Shown here: piece by piece, positions 31,359-39,855 of the stretch | How positions within the stretch are numbered: position 1 is the first letter of the stretch | How the letters are laid out: every line of letters starts with the position of its first letter | Source of the DNA: Acidobacteriota bacterium | Lineage (GTDB): Bacteria > Acidobacteriota > Vicinamibacteria > Vicinamibacterales > CAVVIG01 | Length of the DNA stretch: 64,000 nt | Assembly (NCBI GenBank): GCA_018268955.1 | Contig: JAFDVO010000003.1 | Span: forward strand, 62,212 to 126,211 | Direction of reading: 5' to 3' | Notes under the pieces: generated by a model | What the model was told of the DNA's origin: nothing | Database searches by the model: none | What the model saw: only the letters and a program-made list of their open reading frames with translations | Translations under genes and position numbers: made by a program

Positions 31359-32438
31359 ATGGCAGTCGAACACGCAGCCGTCCTCGATGCGCTCAAGGTC
31401 GTTCGCGATCCGGACCTGAATCGCGACATCGTGAGCCTCGGCTTCATCAAGGACTTGACGATTGACGACGGTCGCGTCGCGTTCACGATCGAGCTGACCA
31501 CGCCGGCGTGTCCGGTGAAGGATCAGATGCGCGATCAGTCGCGCGCAGCGGTGCTGCAGGTGCCGGGTGTCACGTCGGTCGACGTGCGGCTCAGTGCACG
31601 CGTGCGCGAAGCGGTCGGCGGCGAAGGCGGACGGCAGCCGCTCGAGGGCGTGAAGAACATCATCGCCGTCGGCGCGGGCAAGGGCGGCGTCGGCAAGACG
31701 ACGCTGTCGGTGAACCTGGCGATTGCGCTCGCGAAGTCCGGTAGCCGCGTTGGCATGATCGACGGCGATATCTACGGGCCGAACGTGCCGATCATGCTCG
31801 GGATCAAGACGCAGCTGACGACCGATGGCCAGAAGATCATCCCGGCCGAGAAGTACGGCCTGCAGGTGATCTCGATGGGGTTCCTCACGGATGACGAGTC
31901 GCCGATCATCTGGCGCGGGCCGATGCTGCACAGCGCGCTGCAGCAGTTCTTCCGCGAGGTGCGGTGGCTGGACCTGGATTACCTCGTGATCGACATGCCG
32001 CCTGGCACCGGCGACGTGGCGCTCAGCCTTGGCCAGAGCGTGCCGGTCGCGGGTGCGGTCGTCGTCACGACGCCGCAGCAGGTGTCGCTGGCCGACACGA
32101 AGCGTGCGGTCGCGATGTACCGCAAGCTCAACATCCCGCCGCTCGGCATCATCGAGAACATGAGCTACTTCGTGTGCCCGGGGTGCGGCAAGGAGAGCGA
32201 CATCTTCGGGACCGGTGGCGGTGAGAAGATGGCGAACGACCTCGGGGTGTCGTTCCTCGGGCGCATTCCGCTGTATCAGCCGATTCGCGAAGGTGGCGAC
32301 AGTGGCGTGCCGCTGATGATCTCCGAGCCAGACGCGCCAGCGGCGCTGGCCATCACCGCCGCCGCCGAACGGCTCGCGGCGCAGGTCTCGATCAAGAGCT
32401 ACAACAGGCAGACCATTCCGCTCACCGTGGTCCGATGA
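31359..32438 (+). CDS. apbC: Mrp/NBP35-family Fe-S carrier ATPase
   Basis: The 359-residue protein joins an N-terminal MIP18/DUF59 domain (1-90, with LTTPACPVKDQM) to a P-loop ATPase of the Mrp/ApbC type. The deviant Walker A is VGAGKGGVGKTTLSVNLAIA, the Mrp signature is LVIDMPPGTGDVALSLGQ, and VCPGCGKES supplies the CxxC that binds a bridging [4Fe-4S] cluster in the dimer. It loads clusters onto target proteins. Its stop overlaps the M16 peptidase start (ATGA), so the three genes form an operon. Confidence 0.93.
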   Translation: MAVEHAAVLDALKVVRDPDLNRDIVSLGFIKDLTIDDGRVAFTIELTTPACPVKDQMRDQSRAAVLQVPGVTSVDVRLSARVREAVGGEGGRQPLEGVKNIIAVGAGKGGVGKTTLSVNLAIALAKSGSRVGMIDGDIYGPNVPIMLGIKTQLTTDGQKIIPAEKYGLQVISMGFLTDDESPIIWRGPMLHSALQQFFREVRWLDLDYLVIDMPPGTGDVALSLGQSVPVAGAVVVTTPQQVSLADTKRAVAMYRKLNIPPLGIIENMSYFVCPGCGKESDIFGTGGGEKMANDLGVSFLGRIPLYQPIREGGDSGVPLMISEPDAPAALAITAAAERLAAQVSIKSYNRQTIPLTVVR

Positions 32439-33742
32439 ACATCACCTACAGCAAGCACACGCTGGCGAACGGGCTCGACGTGCTGATCCACGAGGATCGC
32501 GCGTGCCCGATCGTGTCGGTGAACATCTGGTATCACGTCGGGTCCAAGAACGAGGTGCCGGGGCGCACCGGGTTCGCGCACTTCTTCGAGCACCTGATGT
32601 TCGAAGGATCGGAGCACTACGACAAGGGCTACTTCCAGCCGCTTCAGGGTGCGGGCGCACTGCTGAACGGGTCGACCAACGCGGACCGCACCAACTACTG
32701 GGAGGTTGTGCCCACCAACGCCCTCGAACTGGCGCTCTGGATGGAGTCCGACCGCATGGGCTACCTGCTGCCGGCGCTGACGGCGGCGAAGTTCCAGAAC
32801 CAGCGGGACGTCGTCCTGAACGAACGTCGGCAGAACTACGAGAACCGCCCGTACGGCCTCGCGGGAATGGCGATGCTGGCGGCCCTGTATCCGCCCGATC
32901 ATCCGTATCACTGGCCGACGATCGGCCAGATTGCGGACCTGCACGCCGCGCAGGTGGAGGAGGTGCGGGAGTTCTTTGCGACCTACTACCACCCGGCGAA
33001 TGCGTCGCTCGCGATTGCGGGCGACGTCGATACCGAGGAGGCGCTCGCGCTTGTGCGTCGCTACTTCGAGGGGCTTGCGCCCGGGCCGTCCGTCGCGCCT
33101 GTTCGCCCGCCCATGCCGGTGCTGAACGGCGACACGCGGCTGATCATCGAGGATCGTGTCGAGCTGCCTCGTCTCTACCTCGGGTGGATTTCACCGGCCA
33201 TGTTCGGCGAAGACGATGCCGAACTGGACCTGGCTGCGGATATCCTGGCCAACGGCAAGACCTCGCGGCTGTACAAGCGGCTCGTCTACGACATGCGCGC
33301 GGCGACCGACGTGTCGGCGGCGCAGAACTCCCGGGAGCTTGGCGGCTTCGTCCAGATTGCCGCAACCGCCGCACCCGGCCGCACGCTTGCAGAGCTCGAG
33401 CGCGTGATCGTCGAAGAGGTCAACCGGCTCGCAAGCGACGGCCCGACCGAGGACGAGATCGAGCGCGGTCGCGTCCAGGCCGAAGCGCAGTTCATCTACC
33501 GGCTCCAGACGGTCGGTGGCTTTGGCGGCAAGTCGGATCAGCTCAACGCCTACAACGTGTTCCTCGACGATCCGGGCTACTTCGACCGGGACCTCGATCG
33601 CTATCACCATGTGACGGCCGAGTCCCTGCGCGCGGCCGTGCAGCGGTATGTCGCGCACGGGAACCGCGTCACGCTCAGCGTCGTGCCGAAAGGGAAGACG
33701 ATCTACGGCATGCCGGGCTCCGTGCCCTCACTCGTCTCATGA
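32435..33742 (+). CDS. M16 zinc metallopeptidase, catalytic subunit
   Basis: The 435-residue protein has the inverted zinc motif in GFAHFFEHLMFEGS (His49, Glu52, His53), the distal glutamate region ALELALWMESDRMGYLL, and the two-domain pitrilysin/MPP architecture, with the second domain from about residue 190. ATGA overlap with the Mrp gene. No signal peptide is obvious, so it may be cytoplasmic. It pairs with the following M16 protein, which lacks the zinc motif. Confidence 0.9.
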   Translation: MNITYSKHTLANGLDVLIHEDRACPIVSVNIWYHVGSKNEVPGRTGFAHFFEHLMFEGSEHYDKGYFQPLQGAGALLNGSTNADRTNYWEVVPTNALELALWMESDRMGYLLPALTAAKFQNQRDVVLNERRQNYENRPYGLAGMAMLAALYPPDHPYHWPTIGQIADLHAAQVEEVREFFATYYHPANASLAIAGDVDTEEALALVRRYFEGLAPGPSVAPVRPPMPVLNGDTRLIIEDRVELPRLYLGWISPAMFGEDDAELDLAADILANGKTSRLYKRLVYDMRAATDVSAAQNSRELGGFVQIAATAAPGRTLAELERVIVEEVNRLASDGPTEDEIERGRVQAEAQFIYRLQTVGGFGGKSDQLNAYNVFLDDPGYFDRDLDRYHHVTAESLRAAVQRYVAHGNRVTLSVVPKGKTIYGMPGSVPSLVS

Positions 33743-33752
33743 GACCTCGCGC

Positions 33753-35114
33753 ATGACCGTCGACCGCAGCCGCCTTCCGGTTCCCGGCAAGACGCCACCG
33801 TTCCACTTCCCGGCCATCGAGCGCTCCACGCTGCCGAACGGCCTTCGTGTGTGGAGCGTGCGGCACGTGTCCATTCCTGTCGCGACCGTGATGCTGCTCG
33901 TGCGTCGGGGCGCGGCGAACGATCCGGTCGGCAAGGAAGGGCTCGCGGCGCTGACCGCCGACATGCTCGACGAGGGCACTGGCGCGCTGTCGGCGATCCA
34001 GATCCATGAGGCGCTCGCGCGCGTCGGCGCGCAGCTCGATTCGGACATCGGCCCCGACGCGACGCTGCTGACGGTCACGGTCCTCAGCCGCTTCCTCGAT
34101 CCAGCCGTCTCCCTCCTCAGCGACATCGTCGTCCGCCCGTCGCTGCGTGAAGAGGACTTCGCGCGTGTGCGCCAGCTGCGGCTGCATCGGCTGATGCAAT
34201 TGCGCGACGTGCCCGGCGCGGTCGCGGACCGCGCGTTCATGCGGCTGCTCTATGGGACACACCCCTACGGACACACGCCGCTCGGCAGCGAAACCTCACT
34301 GGCCTCGCTCACCGTGGATGATGTGCGGACGTATCACGCGTCGAACATCACGCCCGAGGACGCCACGCTGATCGTGGCGGGGGACTGCAGCCACGCGGAC
34401 GTCGAGGCACTGGCAGCGCGTGCCTTCGCGGACTGGAACGGCGCCGCACCCGGACCTGTCGCGCCGGTTGCGGACCTGCCGTCGCCCCCGCGGCTGAACA
34501 TCATCCCCAGGCAGGGCGCGCCGCAATCGGAGCTGCGGATCGGCCACGTCTCGGTTGCGCGCAACACGCCTGACTACCACGCGCTCGTCGCGGCGAATAT
34601 GGTCCTCGGCGGCCAGTTCGTCAGCCGCATCAACCTGAACCTTCGCGAGCACAAGGGCTTCACGTACGGCGCGCGGACCTCGTTCGACTTCCGACGGCTG
34701 CCCGGTCCGTTCGCCCTGCAGGTGAGCGTTCAGACGGGCGCCACGGCAGAAGCGATCCGGGAGTCAATCGACGAGATCGCAGGGCTTCGCGGTGTGCGCC
34801 CGGTCAGCGCCGAAGAACTCTCGACCGGGGTGGCGGCCCTCACGCGCGGATACGCGCGCAATTTCGAGACGGCGGAGCAGATCGCCCGCGCCGTCACGCA
34901 GCTCGCCCTCTACGATCTGCCCGAGCGGTACTTCGACGAGTTCGTCGACCGGGTCGAAGCGGTGAGCGTCACCGACGTGATGCGGGTCGCCTACGAGTAC
35001 CTCCACCCGGATCGGCTGACGACGTTGATCGTCGGCGACTACGCGGCCGTGTCCCGGGACCTGAACGCGCTCAACCTGGGCGCGCCCGCGGTCCTCGCGG
35101 CAGACACGTTCTGA
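33753..35114 (+). CDS. M16 peptidase family, non-catalytic subunit
   Basis: The 453-residue paralogue of the preceding gene keeps the M16 fold (STLPNGLRVWSVRHVSIPVA, SRINLNLREHKGFTYGARTS with the Arg/Tyr substrate residues). The HxxEH position reads LTADMLDEGTG, so it cannot bind zinc there. Such partners form the glycine-rich-loop half of a heterodimer, as in mitochondrial MPP. Start ATG 33753, 11 bases after the catalytic gene. A long phrase repeat begins right at its stop. Confidence 0.88.
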   Translation: MTVDRSRLPVPGKTPPFHFPAIERSTLPNGLRVWSVRHVSIPVATVMLLVRRGAANDPVGKEGLAALTADMLDEGTGALSAIQIHEALARVGAQLDSDIGPDATLLTVTVLSRFLDPAVSLLSDIVVRPSLREEDFARVRQLRLHRLMQLRDVPGAVADRAFMRLLYGTHPYGHTPLGSETSLASLTVDDVRTYHASNITPEDATLIVAGDCSHADVEALAARAFADWNGAAPGPVAPVADLPSPPRLNIIPRQGAPQSELRIGHVSVARNTPDYHALVAANMVLGGQFVSRINLNLREHKGFTYGARTSFDFRRLPGPFALQVSVQTGATAEAIRESIDEIAGLRGVRPVSAEELSTGVAALTRGYARNFETAEQIARAVTQLALYDLPERYFDEFVDRVEAVSVTDVMRVAYEYLHPDRLTTLIVGDYAAVSRDLNALNLGAPAVLAADTF

Positions 35115-35246
35115 ATTGCGAATCGCGAATCGCTAATTGCTAATTGCAACGCGAGAGGCTAATCGCTGAACGCGAAAGGCGAAATCGCTAAACGCGAGAC
35201 GCGAATCGCTGAATGCGGATCGCCAAACGCCGGACGCGAACGTGCC
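35115..35246 (+). repeat. Long GCTAATTGC/AACGCGA phrase repeat
   Basis: About 130 bases of imperfect units: AATTGCGAATCGCGAATCGC, TAATTGCTAATTGC, AACGCGAGAGGCTAATCGC, TGAACGCGAAAGGCG and similar. Two motif families (AATTGC and AACGC) merge gradually within the tract. It sits between two same-direction genes and is followed about 100 bases later by a small membrane-protein gene. Confidence 0.8.
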
Positions 35247-35347
35247 ATGCGCCTCATGGCTCAGGTAGCGGGCGGTGAACAGAACCATTTCGCCGTGCGC
35301 TCCGTCCAAGGATCGGTAAGCTATCCTTCCAAGGAGCCGAGGTCCGT

Positions 35348-35551
35348 ATGCGTATCGAACGGATCGGGCTCAGCCTGTTCGGTGCCATCGCGCTCCTCGT
35401 CGTCATCGTCGCCGTGGCGACGACCTGGCTGTTCCTGACCAACCCCGTGACGGTGGCGACCGCCGTGAGTGACGGCGACATCACGCCATTCGTGCGGGAC
35501 CTTGCGGACGTGTTGCTGCAGGCCCTGCAGGGGCTGCTGAAGTACCTGTGA
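35348..35551 (+). CDS. Single-pass small membrane protein, 67 residues
   Basis: MRIERIGLSLFGAIALLVVI begins an N-terminal membrane helix that runs to about residue 30 (VAVATTWLFL). It is followed by a short polar part and a helical C-terminus (FVRDLADVLLQALQGLLKYL). AAGGAG lies 11 bases before the ATG. The stop overlaps the next gene's GTG (GTGA), so the two products are probably made together. No family recognised. Confidence 0.7.
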   Translation: MRIERIGLSLFGAIALLVVIVAVATTWLFLTNPVTVATAVSDGDITPFVRDLADVLLQALQGLLKYL

Positions 35552-36087
35552 CCTACGAAGAACCGACGCCGCAGGACGTGATCGAGCAGCTGTCCGCCCG
35601 CAAGGCGGACGCCCTCAACACGCTCGACATGCTGCGAGCGCAGCGTGCGAAGGTGGTGGAGGAGTCAGGGAAGTTCGAGAGCCCGCAGGCGGTGCTCGAG
35701 TACCTCGACTTCTTCATTCCGGCGTTCGAGGAGGTCGTGGCCGAACTCGATCGGATCTCCGGCGAGATCGTCGTGCGTGTGACCCGCGCGCATATCGACG
35801 TGCTGCGCCAGGTTGCCGCGAACTGCCGCACCGAGCAGCGCCGGTGCCTGATCTTCCGCGACAAGTGCATCAACCGACCGCTGCCGCACGAGTCGATGCG
35901 TCCGCTGCTCAACGACATCTCCGTGACGACGCGCGACCAGCTCACCGCGTTCTTCGATTTGAACAGCGCCGCGGCAAAGCTCGAGCGCATCATCAATACC
36001 ACGCACCCCGAGCCGGAGCCGGAACCCAAGCGCGTGCTCGGCCGCCGCGAACTCTTCACGAGCCTCTTCAAGCTGCCGAAGGACTGA
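35548..36087 (+). CDS. Hypothetical helical protein, 179 residues
   Basis: I do not recognise a family. The protein is mostly helical (QDVIEQLSARKADALNTLDM, FIPAFEEVVAELDRISGEIV), with two cysteines in AANCRTEQRRC and another at DKC. It ends with a PEPEPEPK linker and a basic GRRELFTSLFKLPKD tail that could touch membrane or nucleic acid. GTG 35548 overlaps the stop of the small membrane protein, suggesting that they work as a pair. Confidence 0.68.
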   Translation: MTYEEPTPQDVIEQLSARKADALNTLDMLRAQRAKVVEESGKFESPQAVLEYLDFFIPAFEEVVAELDRISGEIVVRVTRAHIDVLRQVAANCRTEQRRCLIFRDKCINRPLPHESMRPLLNDISVTTRDQLTAFFDLNSAAAKLERIINTTHPEPEPEPKRVLGRRELFTSLFKLPKD

Positions 36088-36092
36088 GGAAC

Positions 36093-36145
36093 ACAGGCTT
36101 CAGGCTCCGGGCTTCAGGCTTCAGGGTCAGTCGGCTCCGGGCCAC
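36093..36145 (+). repeat. CAGGCTTCAGGCTCCGGG phrase repeat
   Basis: Units ACAGGCTTCAGGCTCCGGGC, then TTCAGGCTTCAGGGTCAGTC and GGCTCCGGGCC lie between convergent gene ends. The unit is unlike those in adjacent gaps. Confidence 0.75.
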
Positions 36146-36151
36146 GGAGCA

Positions 36152-37198
36152 TCAGTCCGAGAGCAGCGCGCGCCTGAGGAACCGGCTCAGGATCAGCCCG
36201 TCGATGAACTTGAACGGCGTGACGCCGGTCGTGTAGTGCCCGCAGCGCAGTACCGCCACTTCGTGCGGAATGTGCTGCGCCTCGAACTGCCGCACCAGCT
36301 CGCGTGAGAGGTCGACCGGGAACGTGAGGTCGTACCGCGCGTAGACCAGCAACGTCTTCCGGTTCCGCAGCCGCTCGAGGAAGTTCGCGGGGCTGAGCGG
36401 ATTCCAGAGCTGCCGCAGCAGTTCGAGCTCGATGTTGCCGTCGAGCCCTTCGCGCACGTGCGCCGTGGAGATGCCTCGCCACACGACGTCGGCGAAGTAC
36501 GGCGAGACGTGGTTCAGCGCCTGCGCATGGACGAGCGGCTCATGCGCCGTCGTCAGCAAAGAGAGGCACGACCCCAGGCTCGAGCCAAGCATGCCGATCC
36601 GGTCGTAGCCCTGCGCGTGCAACCACGCGATCGTGCGCCTCGCGTCCAGCACCGCCTGCCGGCACACTTGCAGCGTCCGCACGATGTTGGACGAGACGAT
36701 GTAGTCCGCGCGTCGAAGCTCCGGCGGCATGCGGCGATCGTGATAGGGCAGCGACATCCGCACGGCCGTGAGCCCGTGCATCGCGAGCAGCTTTGCGAGC
36801 CCGATGTGGCCGCCCGCATCCGAGTTCCACTGCGGCAGCACGACGACGGCGGCGCGGTGGGCACGCGTCGAATCCGGCTTCGGGTGGAAGATGCGGCCGT
36901 GCACGGTGTTGTTCTCCGGGTGCGGCGTTTCCAGCGCGCTTGGAAACGTGAGCAGCTCTTCGCCCTCTTCCACCCCCTGCGTCAGCGCGTACTCCGCCGT
37001 CGGCCCCGGCGTGTAGAACGCGTCCGTGTCCTTCATCACGTCGGCGACCCACTCACCAATCAGATCGTGTGGCGCCTCGTCTGCGTCCGCCGCAGCGTGC
37101 GACAGCCAGTCGAGCCCCCATTCGAACGGACGGACGACGCGGTCCTTCGTGGCGGAGGCGAGCCTCCGCTCCCAGGCGTGGAAGATCGCTTGAAGCAT
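36152..37198 (-). CDS. Alpha/beta hydrolase
   Basis: The 348-residue protein has the nucleophile elbow IGMLGSSLGSCLSL, an acid in YARYDLTFPVDLS and catalytic His in RCGHYTTGVTPFK, a full triad. Strands AAVVVLPQWNSDAGGH and MSLPYHDRRMP precede the elbow. There is no signal peptide; it should be cytoplasmic. Substrate unknown. The ATG at 37198 lies on top of the divergent asd promoter -35 box, so the two genes may compete for RNA polymerase. Confidence 0.82.
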   Translation of the reverse strand: MLQAIFHAWERRLASATKDRVVRPFEWGLDWLSHAAADADEAPHDLIGEWVADVMKDTDAFYTPGPTAEYALTQGVEEGEELLTFPSALETPHPENNTVHGRIFHPKPDSTRAHRAAVVVLPQWNSDAGGHIGLAKLLAMHGLTAVRMSLPYHDRRMPPELRRADYIVSSNIVRTLQVCRQAVLDARRTIAWLHAQGYDRIGMLGSSLGSCLSLLTTAHEPLVHAQALNHVSPYFADVVWRGISTAHVREGLDGNIELELLRQLWNPLSPANFLERLRNRKTLLVYARYDLTFPVDLSRELVRQFEAQHIPHEVAVLRCGHYTTGVTPFKFIDGLILSRFLRRALLSD

Positions 37199-37217
37199 CG
37201 AATCTCCATGCTATACT
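37190..37217 (+). promoter_or_regulatory. Promoter TTGAAG-N16-TATACT (extended TGC) for the asd-dap operon
   Basis: -35 TTGAAG at 37190-37195, 16-base spacer, and TGC-TATACT ending at 37217. Transcription from about 37224 gives a leader of about 210 bases before asd. It overlaps the first codons of the divergent hydrolase. Confidence 0.7.
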
Positions 37218-37267
37218 CTCCCGGTTCACGTCCGGACCGCGTGCCGGGCGTGCGAGCAAAGCTTCAG

Positions 37268-37345
37268 ATGGTTCTCTTCTCCACGACTCGAAAGTGCACC
37301 GGTCGAAAGCGGTCCACCCGCGTCGGGGGAGTTGTGCTCGCCTAG
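37268..37345 (+). CDS. Possible 25-residue leader peptide upstream of asd
   Basis: The frame reads MVLFSTTRKCTGRKRSTRVG then GVVLA and stops. It has four Thr, two Lys and four Arg codons in its middle, and the antiterminator strand 37316-37326 is part of it (codons Thr-Arg-Val-Gly). Stalling upstream of that strand would leave it free to block the terminator. Thr and Lys are end products of the pathway that asd and lysC serve. There is no strong ribosome site, so it may also be chance coding inside an aptamer. Confidence 0.35.
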   Translation: MVLFSTTRKCTGRKRSTRVGGVVLA

Positions 37346-37380
37346 CTTTACGTTCCAGACCCATCTACGAGCTGAACCCT

Positions 37381-37414
37381 GCCGACACGGTTAACCCGCG
37401 TCGGCTTTTTTTTT
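37381..37414 (+). terminator. Intrinsic terminator in the asd leader
   Basis: GCCGACACGG and CCCGCGTCGGC form a 9-pair stem with one A/C mismatch around TTAAC, followed by nine Ts. It ends only 18 bases before the asd ATG, so it must be overcome for the operon to be expressed. Confidence 0.85.
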
Positions 37415-37432
37415 GGAGAAACGAAGGTCTTT

Positions 37433-38476
37433 ATGGCGTCGATTCCTGTCGGGATCCTTGGCGCGACCGGCATGGTCGGTCAGCAGTTCATCGCGTTGCT
37501 TGCGGATCACCCGTGGTTCAAGGTCGCGTACCTCGGGGCCAGCGAGCGTTCCGCCGGGAAAGCGTTCAAGGACGCCGCCGCATGGCGCCTGCCGAACCGC
37601 CTGCCAGACGATGTCGCCAACCGCGTGGTGGAGAACGCCGCGCCGGGCACCGCGCCGAAGCTTGTGTTCTCGGGGCTCGACTCGTCGGTCGCCGGCGAGA
37701 TCGAGGCCGAGTTCGCCAAGGCCGGCCACATCGTGGTCAGCAACTCGCGTAACTACCGGATGTTCGACACCGTCCCGCTGATGATCCCGGAAGTGAACGC
37801 GGATCACCTGAAGCTGCTCGACGCGCAGGGTCACAGCCAGGGTTGGAAGGGGCGCATCATCACGAACCCGAACTGCTCGACGGTGGTGATTGCGATGGCA
37901 CTCGCCCCGCTCCGCCAGTTCGGCATCGAGAAGACGATGGTGACGACGCTGCAGGCCATCTCCGGCGCGGGATATCCGGGCGTCCCGTCGTGGGACATCC
38001 TCGGCAACATCATCCCGTTCATCAGCGGTGAGGAAGAGAAGATCGAAACCGAGGCGCGGAAGATCCTCGGCTCGCTCGGCCAGGGCCGCATCGAGGACCA
38101 CCCGGTCCGCCTCAGCGCGACGACCACGCGCGTGCTCGTGCGCGATGGGCACAGCTGCTCGATGTCGGTCGCGCTCCAGCAGAAGCCGACGCCAGAGGCG
38201 CTCATCGACGCATGGCGCTCGTTCCGCGGCCGCCCGCAGGAACTGGATCTGCCGTCGGCGCCGAAGCAGCCGATCGCCTACCTCGAGGAAGCCAACCGTC
38301 CGCAGCCGGTGCTCGATGCCGGTCGCGAGGGCGGCATGGGGGTCAGCGTCGGACGCCTGCGTCGCTGCCCGCTCTTCGACTACAAGTTCATGGCCCTCGG
38401 CCACAACACGATTCGCGGCGCGGCGGGCGCGGCGATCCTGAATGCGGAGCTGATGCACGCCGAGGGGCTGCTGTGA
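37433..38476 (+). CDS. asd: Aspartate-semialdehyde dehydrogenase
   Basis: The 347-residue enzyme reduces aspartyl phosphate to aspartate semialdehyde. It has the NADP loop VGILGATGMVGQQFIALLAD, catalytic Cys148 in IITNPNCSTVVIAMAL, and the His region TRVLVRDGHSCSMSVAL. The wording (LVFSGLDSSVAGEIE, NYRMFDTVPLMIPEVN) matches the archaeal/fungal-type ASADH rather than the E. coli type. A GGAG site lies 16 bases before the ATG at 37433. Its stop overlaps the lysC GTG. First gene of the leader-controlled operon. Confidence 0.96.
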   Translation: MASIPVGILGATGMVGQQFIALLADHPWFKVAYLGASERSAGKAFKDAAAWRLPNRLPDDVANRVVENAAPGTAPKLVFSGLDSSVAGEIEAEFAKAGHIVVSNSRNYRMFDTVPLMIPEVNADHLKLLDAQGHSQGWKGRIITNPNCSTVVIAMALAPLRQFGIEKTMVTTLQAISGAGYPGVPSWDILGNIIPFISGEEEKIETEARKILGSLGQGRIEDHPVRLSATTTRVLVRDGHSCSMSVALQQKPTPEALIDAWRSFRGRPQELDLPSAPKQPIAYLEEANRPQPVLDAGREGGMGVSVGRLRRCPLFDYKFMALGHNTIRGAAGAAILNAELMHAEGLL

Positions 38477-39855
38477 ACGTCATCATGAAGTTTGGCGGGA
38501 CCTCGGTGCAGGATGCCGAGGCGATGACCCGCGTCATCAACATCGTCCGCAAGCAGTGGGCGGACAACCCGACCAGCCGACCGCCGGTCGTGGTCGTCTC
38601 CGCGATGTCGAAGGTGACCGACCGGCTCGTCGAGACCGGCCGCCTCGCGGCTGAGCGCAAGGGGAACGACGCTACGCAGATCATCGGGGACCTGCTGACG
38701 CGCCACCTCGGCGTGGCCGCGTCGCTCGTCCAGGGGCCGGCGCTCGATGAACTGCAGGCGCAGCTGCGAGCCGACTTCACGGCGCTTCAGGGCGACGTGC
38801 GGAAGTGGGCCGACGCCGGCGAGGTCACGCCGGCGGCAGCGGATGCGCTCCAGGCCATGGGCGAACTGGCGAGCAGCCGCATGGTTGCCGCAGCCTTTCG
38901 CCAGCAGGGCGTGGACGCGGCGTGGGTCGATTCGCGTCAGGTGCTGGTCACCGACGCCGAGCACTCGGCTGCCGTGCCGGACATCGAGGCGACCACGGAG
39001 CGCTGCCAGGCGATCGTGGCGCCGAAGACCGCTGCCGGGCAGGTGCCTGTCATGGGCGGCTTCATTGGCGCAACGGCCGACGGCGTGACGACGACGCTCG
39101 GGCGCGGCGGCAGCGATTACTCCGCCGCGATTTTCGGCGCCTGCCTCGACGTGGACGAAATCCAGATCTGGACCGATGTCGACGGGATGCTGACCGCCGA
39201 CCCACGCGTCGTGCCGAGCCCGGTGCTCGTGCCCGAGCTCTCGTTCGACGAGGCATCGGAGCTCGCGTACTTCGGCGCGAAGGTGCTCCACCCGAGCACG
39301 ATCCTCCCCGCCGTTGCCAAGAACATCCCTGTCCGCATCCTCAACTCGAGGCGGCCCGAGGTGAAGGGCACGATGATCACCGCGCGCGGCCGCGGCGACG
39401 GGCACACGCTGACCGCACTCGCCTGCAAGCGCGGGGTCACGGTCATCGACATCACCTCCAGCCGCATGCTCATGGCCTTCGGGTTCCTGCGTCGGCTGTT
39501 CGAGGTGTTCGAGCGGTTCAAGACACCGGTCGACGTGGTCACCACCTCCGAGGTGAGCGTCTCGGTCACCGTCGACAACACGCGCCGCCTGGACGACATC
39601 ATCAGCAACCTGCGCAACTTCGCGGAGGTCTCCACCGAAGCCGACATGGCCATCGTCTGCATCGTCGGTGAGAACCTCCGGTCTGACCCGGCGCTGTTCG
39701 CCCGCGCGGTCACCTCGCTGAACGGTATCCCGCTCCGGCTCGTGTCCCAGGCCGCGTCGCGCCGCAACATCACCTTCGTGCTGAAGGATGCTGATGTGGT
39801 GGACGCGATGAACAAGCTGCACGACCAGTTCTTCGGCGTGAAGGCAGGCGCGTGA
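38473..39855 (+). CDS. lysC: Aspartate kinase
   Basis: The 460-residue monofunctional aspartokinase begins MNVIMKFGGTSVQDAEAMTR. It holds the kinase signature near VVVSAMSKVTDRL, TTLGRGGSDYSAAIFGACLD and IWTDVDGMLTADPRVV, and then two ACT domains (about 310-460, with IDITSSRMLMAFGFL and VVTTSEVSVSVTVDN) that normally bind lysine or threonine. No homoserine dehydrogenase domain is attached. The GTG start overlaps the asd stop. With feedback ACT domains and the leader, the step is probably controlled twice. Confidence 0.95.
   Translation: MNVIMKFGGTSVQDAEAMTRVINIVRKQWADNPTSRPPVVVVSAMSKVTDRLVETGRLAAERKGNDATQIIGDLLTRHLGVAASLVQGPALDELQAQLRADFTALQGDVRKWADAGEVTPAAADALQAMGELASSRMVAAAFRQQGVDAAWVDSRQVLVTDAEHSAAVPDIEATTERCQAIVAPKTAAGQVPVMGGFIGATADGVTTTLGRGGSDYSAAIFGACLDVDEIQIWTDVDGMLTADPRVVPSPVLVPELSFDEASELAYFGAKVLHPSTILPAVAKNIPVRILNSRRPEVKGTMITARGRGDGHTLTALACKRGVTVIDITSSRMLMAFGFLRRLFEVFERFKTPVDVVTTSEVSVSVTVDNTRRLDDIISNLRNFAEVSTEADMAIVCIVGENLRSDPALFARAVTSLNGIPLRLVSQAASRRNITFVLKDADVVDAMNKLHDQFFGVKAGA

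Larger units (their letters stand above)
37224..37432 (+). promoter_or_regulatory. Structured leader of asd-lysC-dapB-dapA: candidate riboswitch/attenuator
   Basis: GGACCGC (37234-37240) can pair with GCGGTCC (37309-37315), closing a 68-base domain. The strand immediately after it, ACCCGCGTCGG (37316-37326), is repeated exactly in the 3' arm of the terminator (37394-37404). It can therefore pair with the terminator 5' arm CCGACACGG as an antiterminator. Terminator and antiterminator are mutually exclusive. A 25-codon reading frame lies inside. It does not look like the known lysine (L-box), SAM or T-box elements. Metabolite sensing or ribosome-stall attenuation are both possible. Confidence 0.6.

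Noticed and set aside
37224..37432. Known lysine riboswitch (L-box) or T-box upstream of asd
   Set aside because: Conserved L-box core elements and the T-box sequence with its specifier loop could not be found. Reported instead as an unclassified leader.
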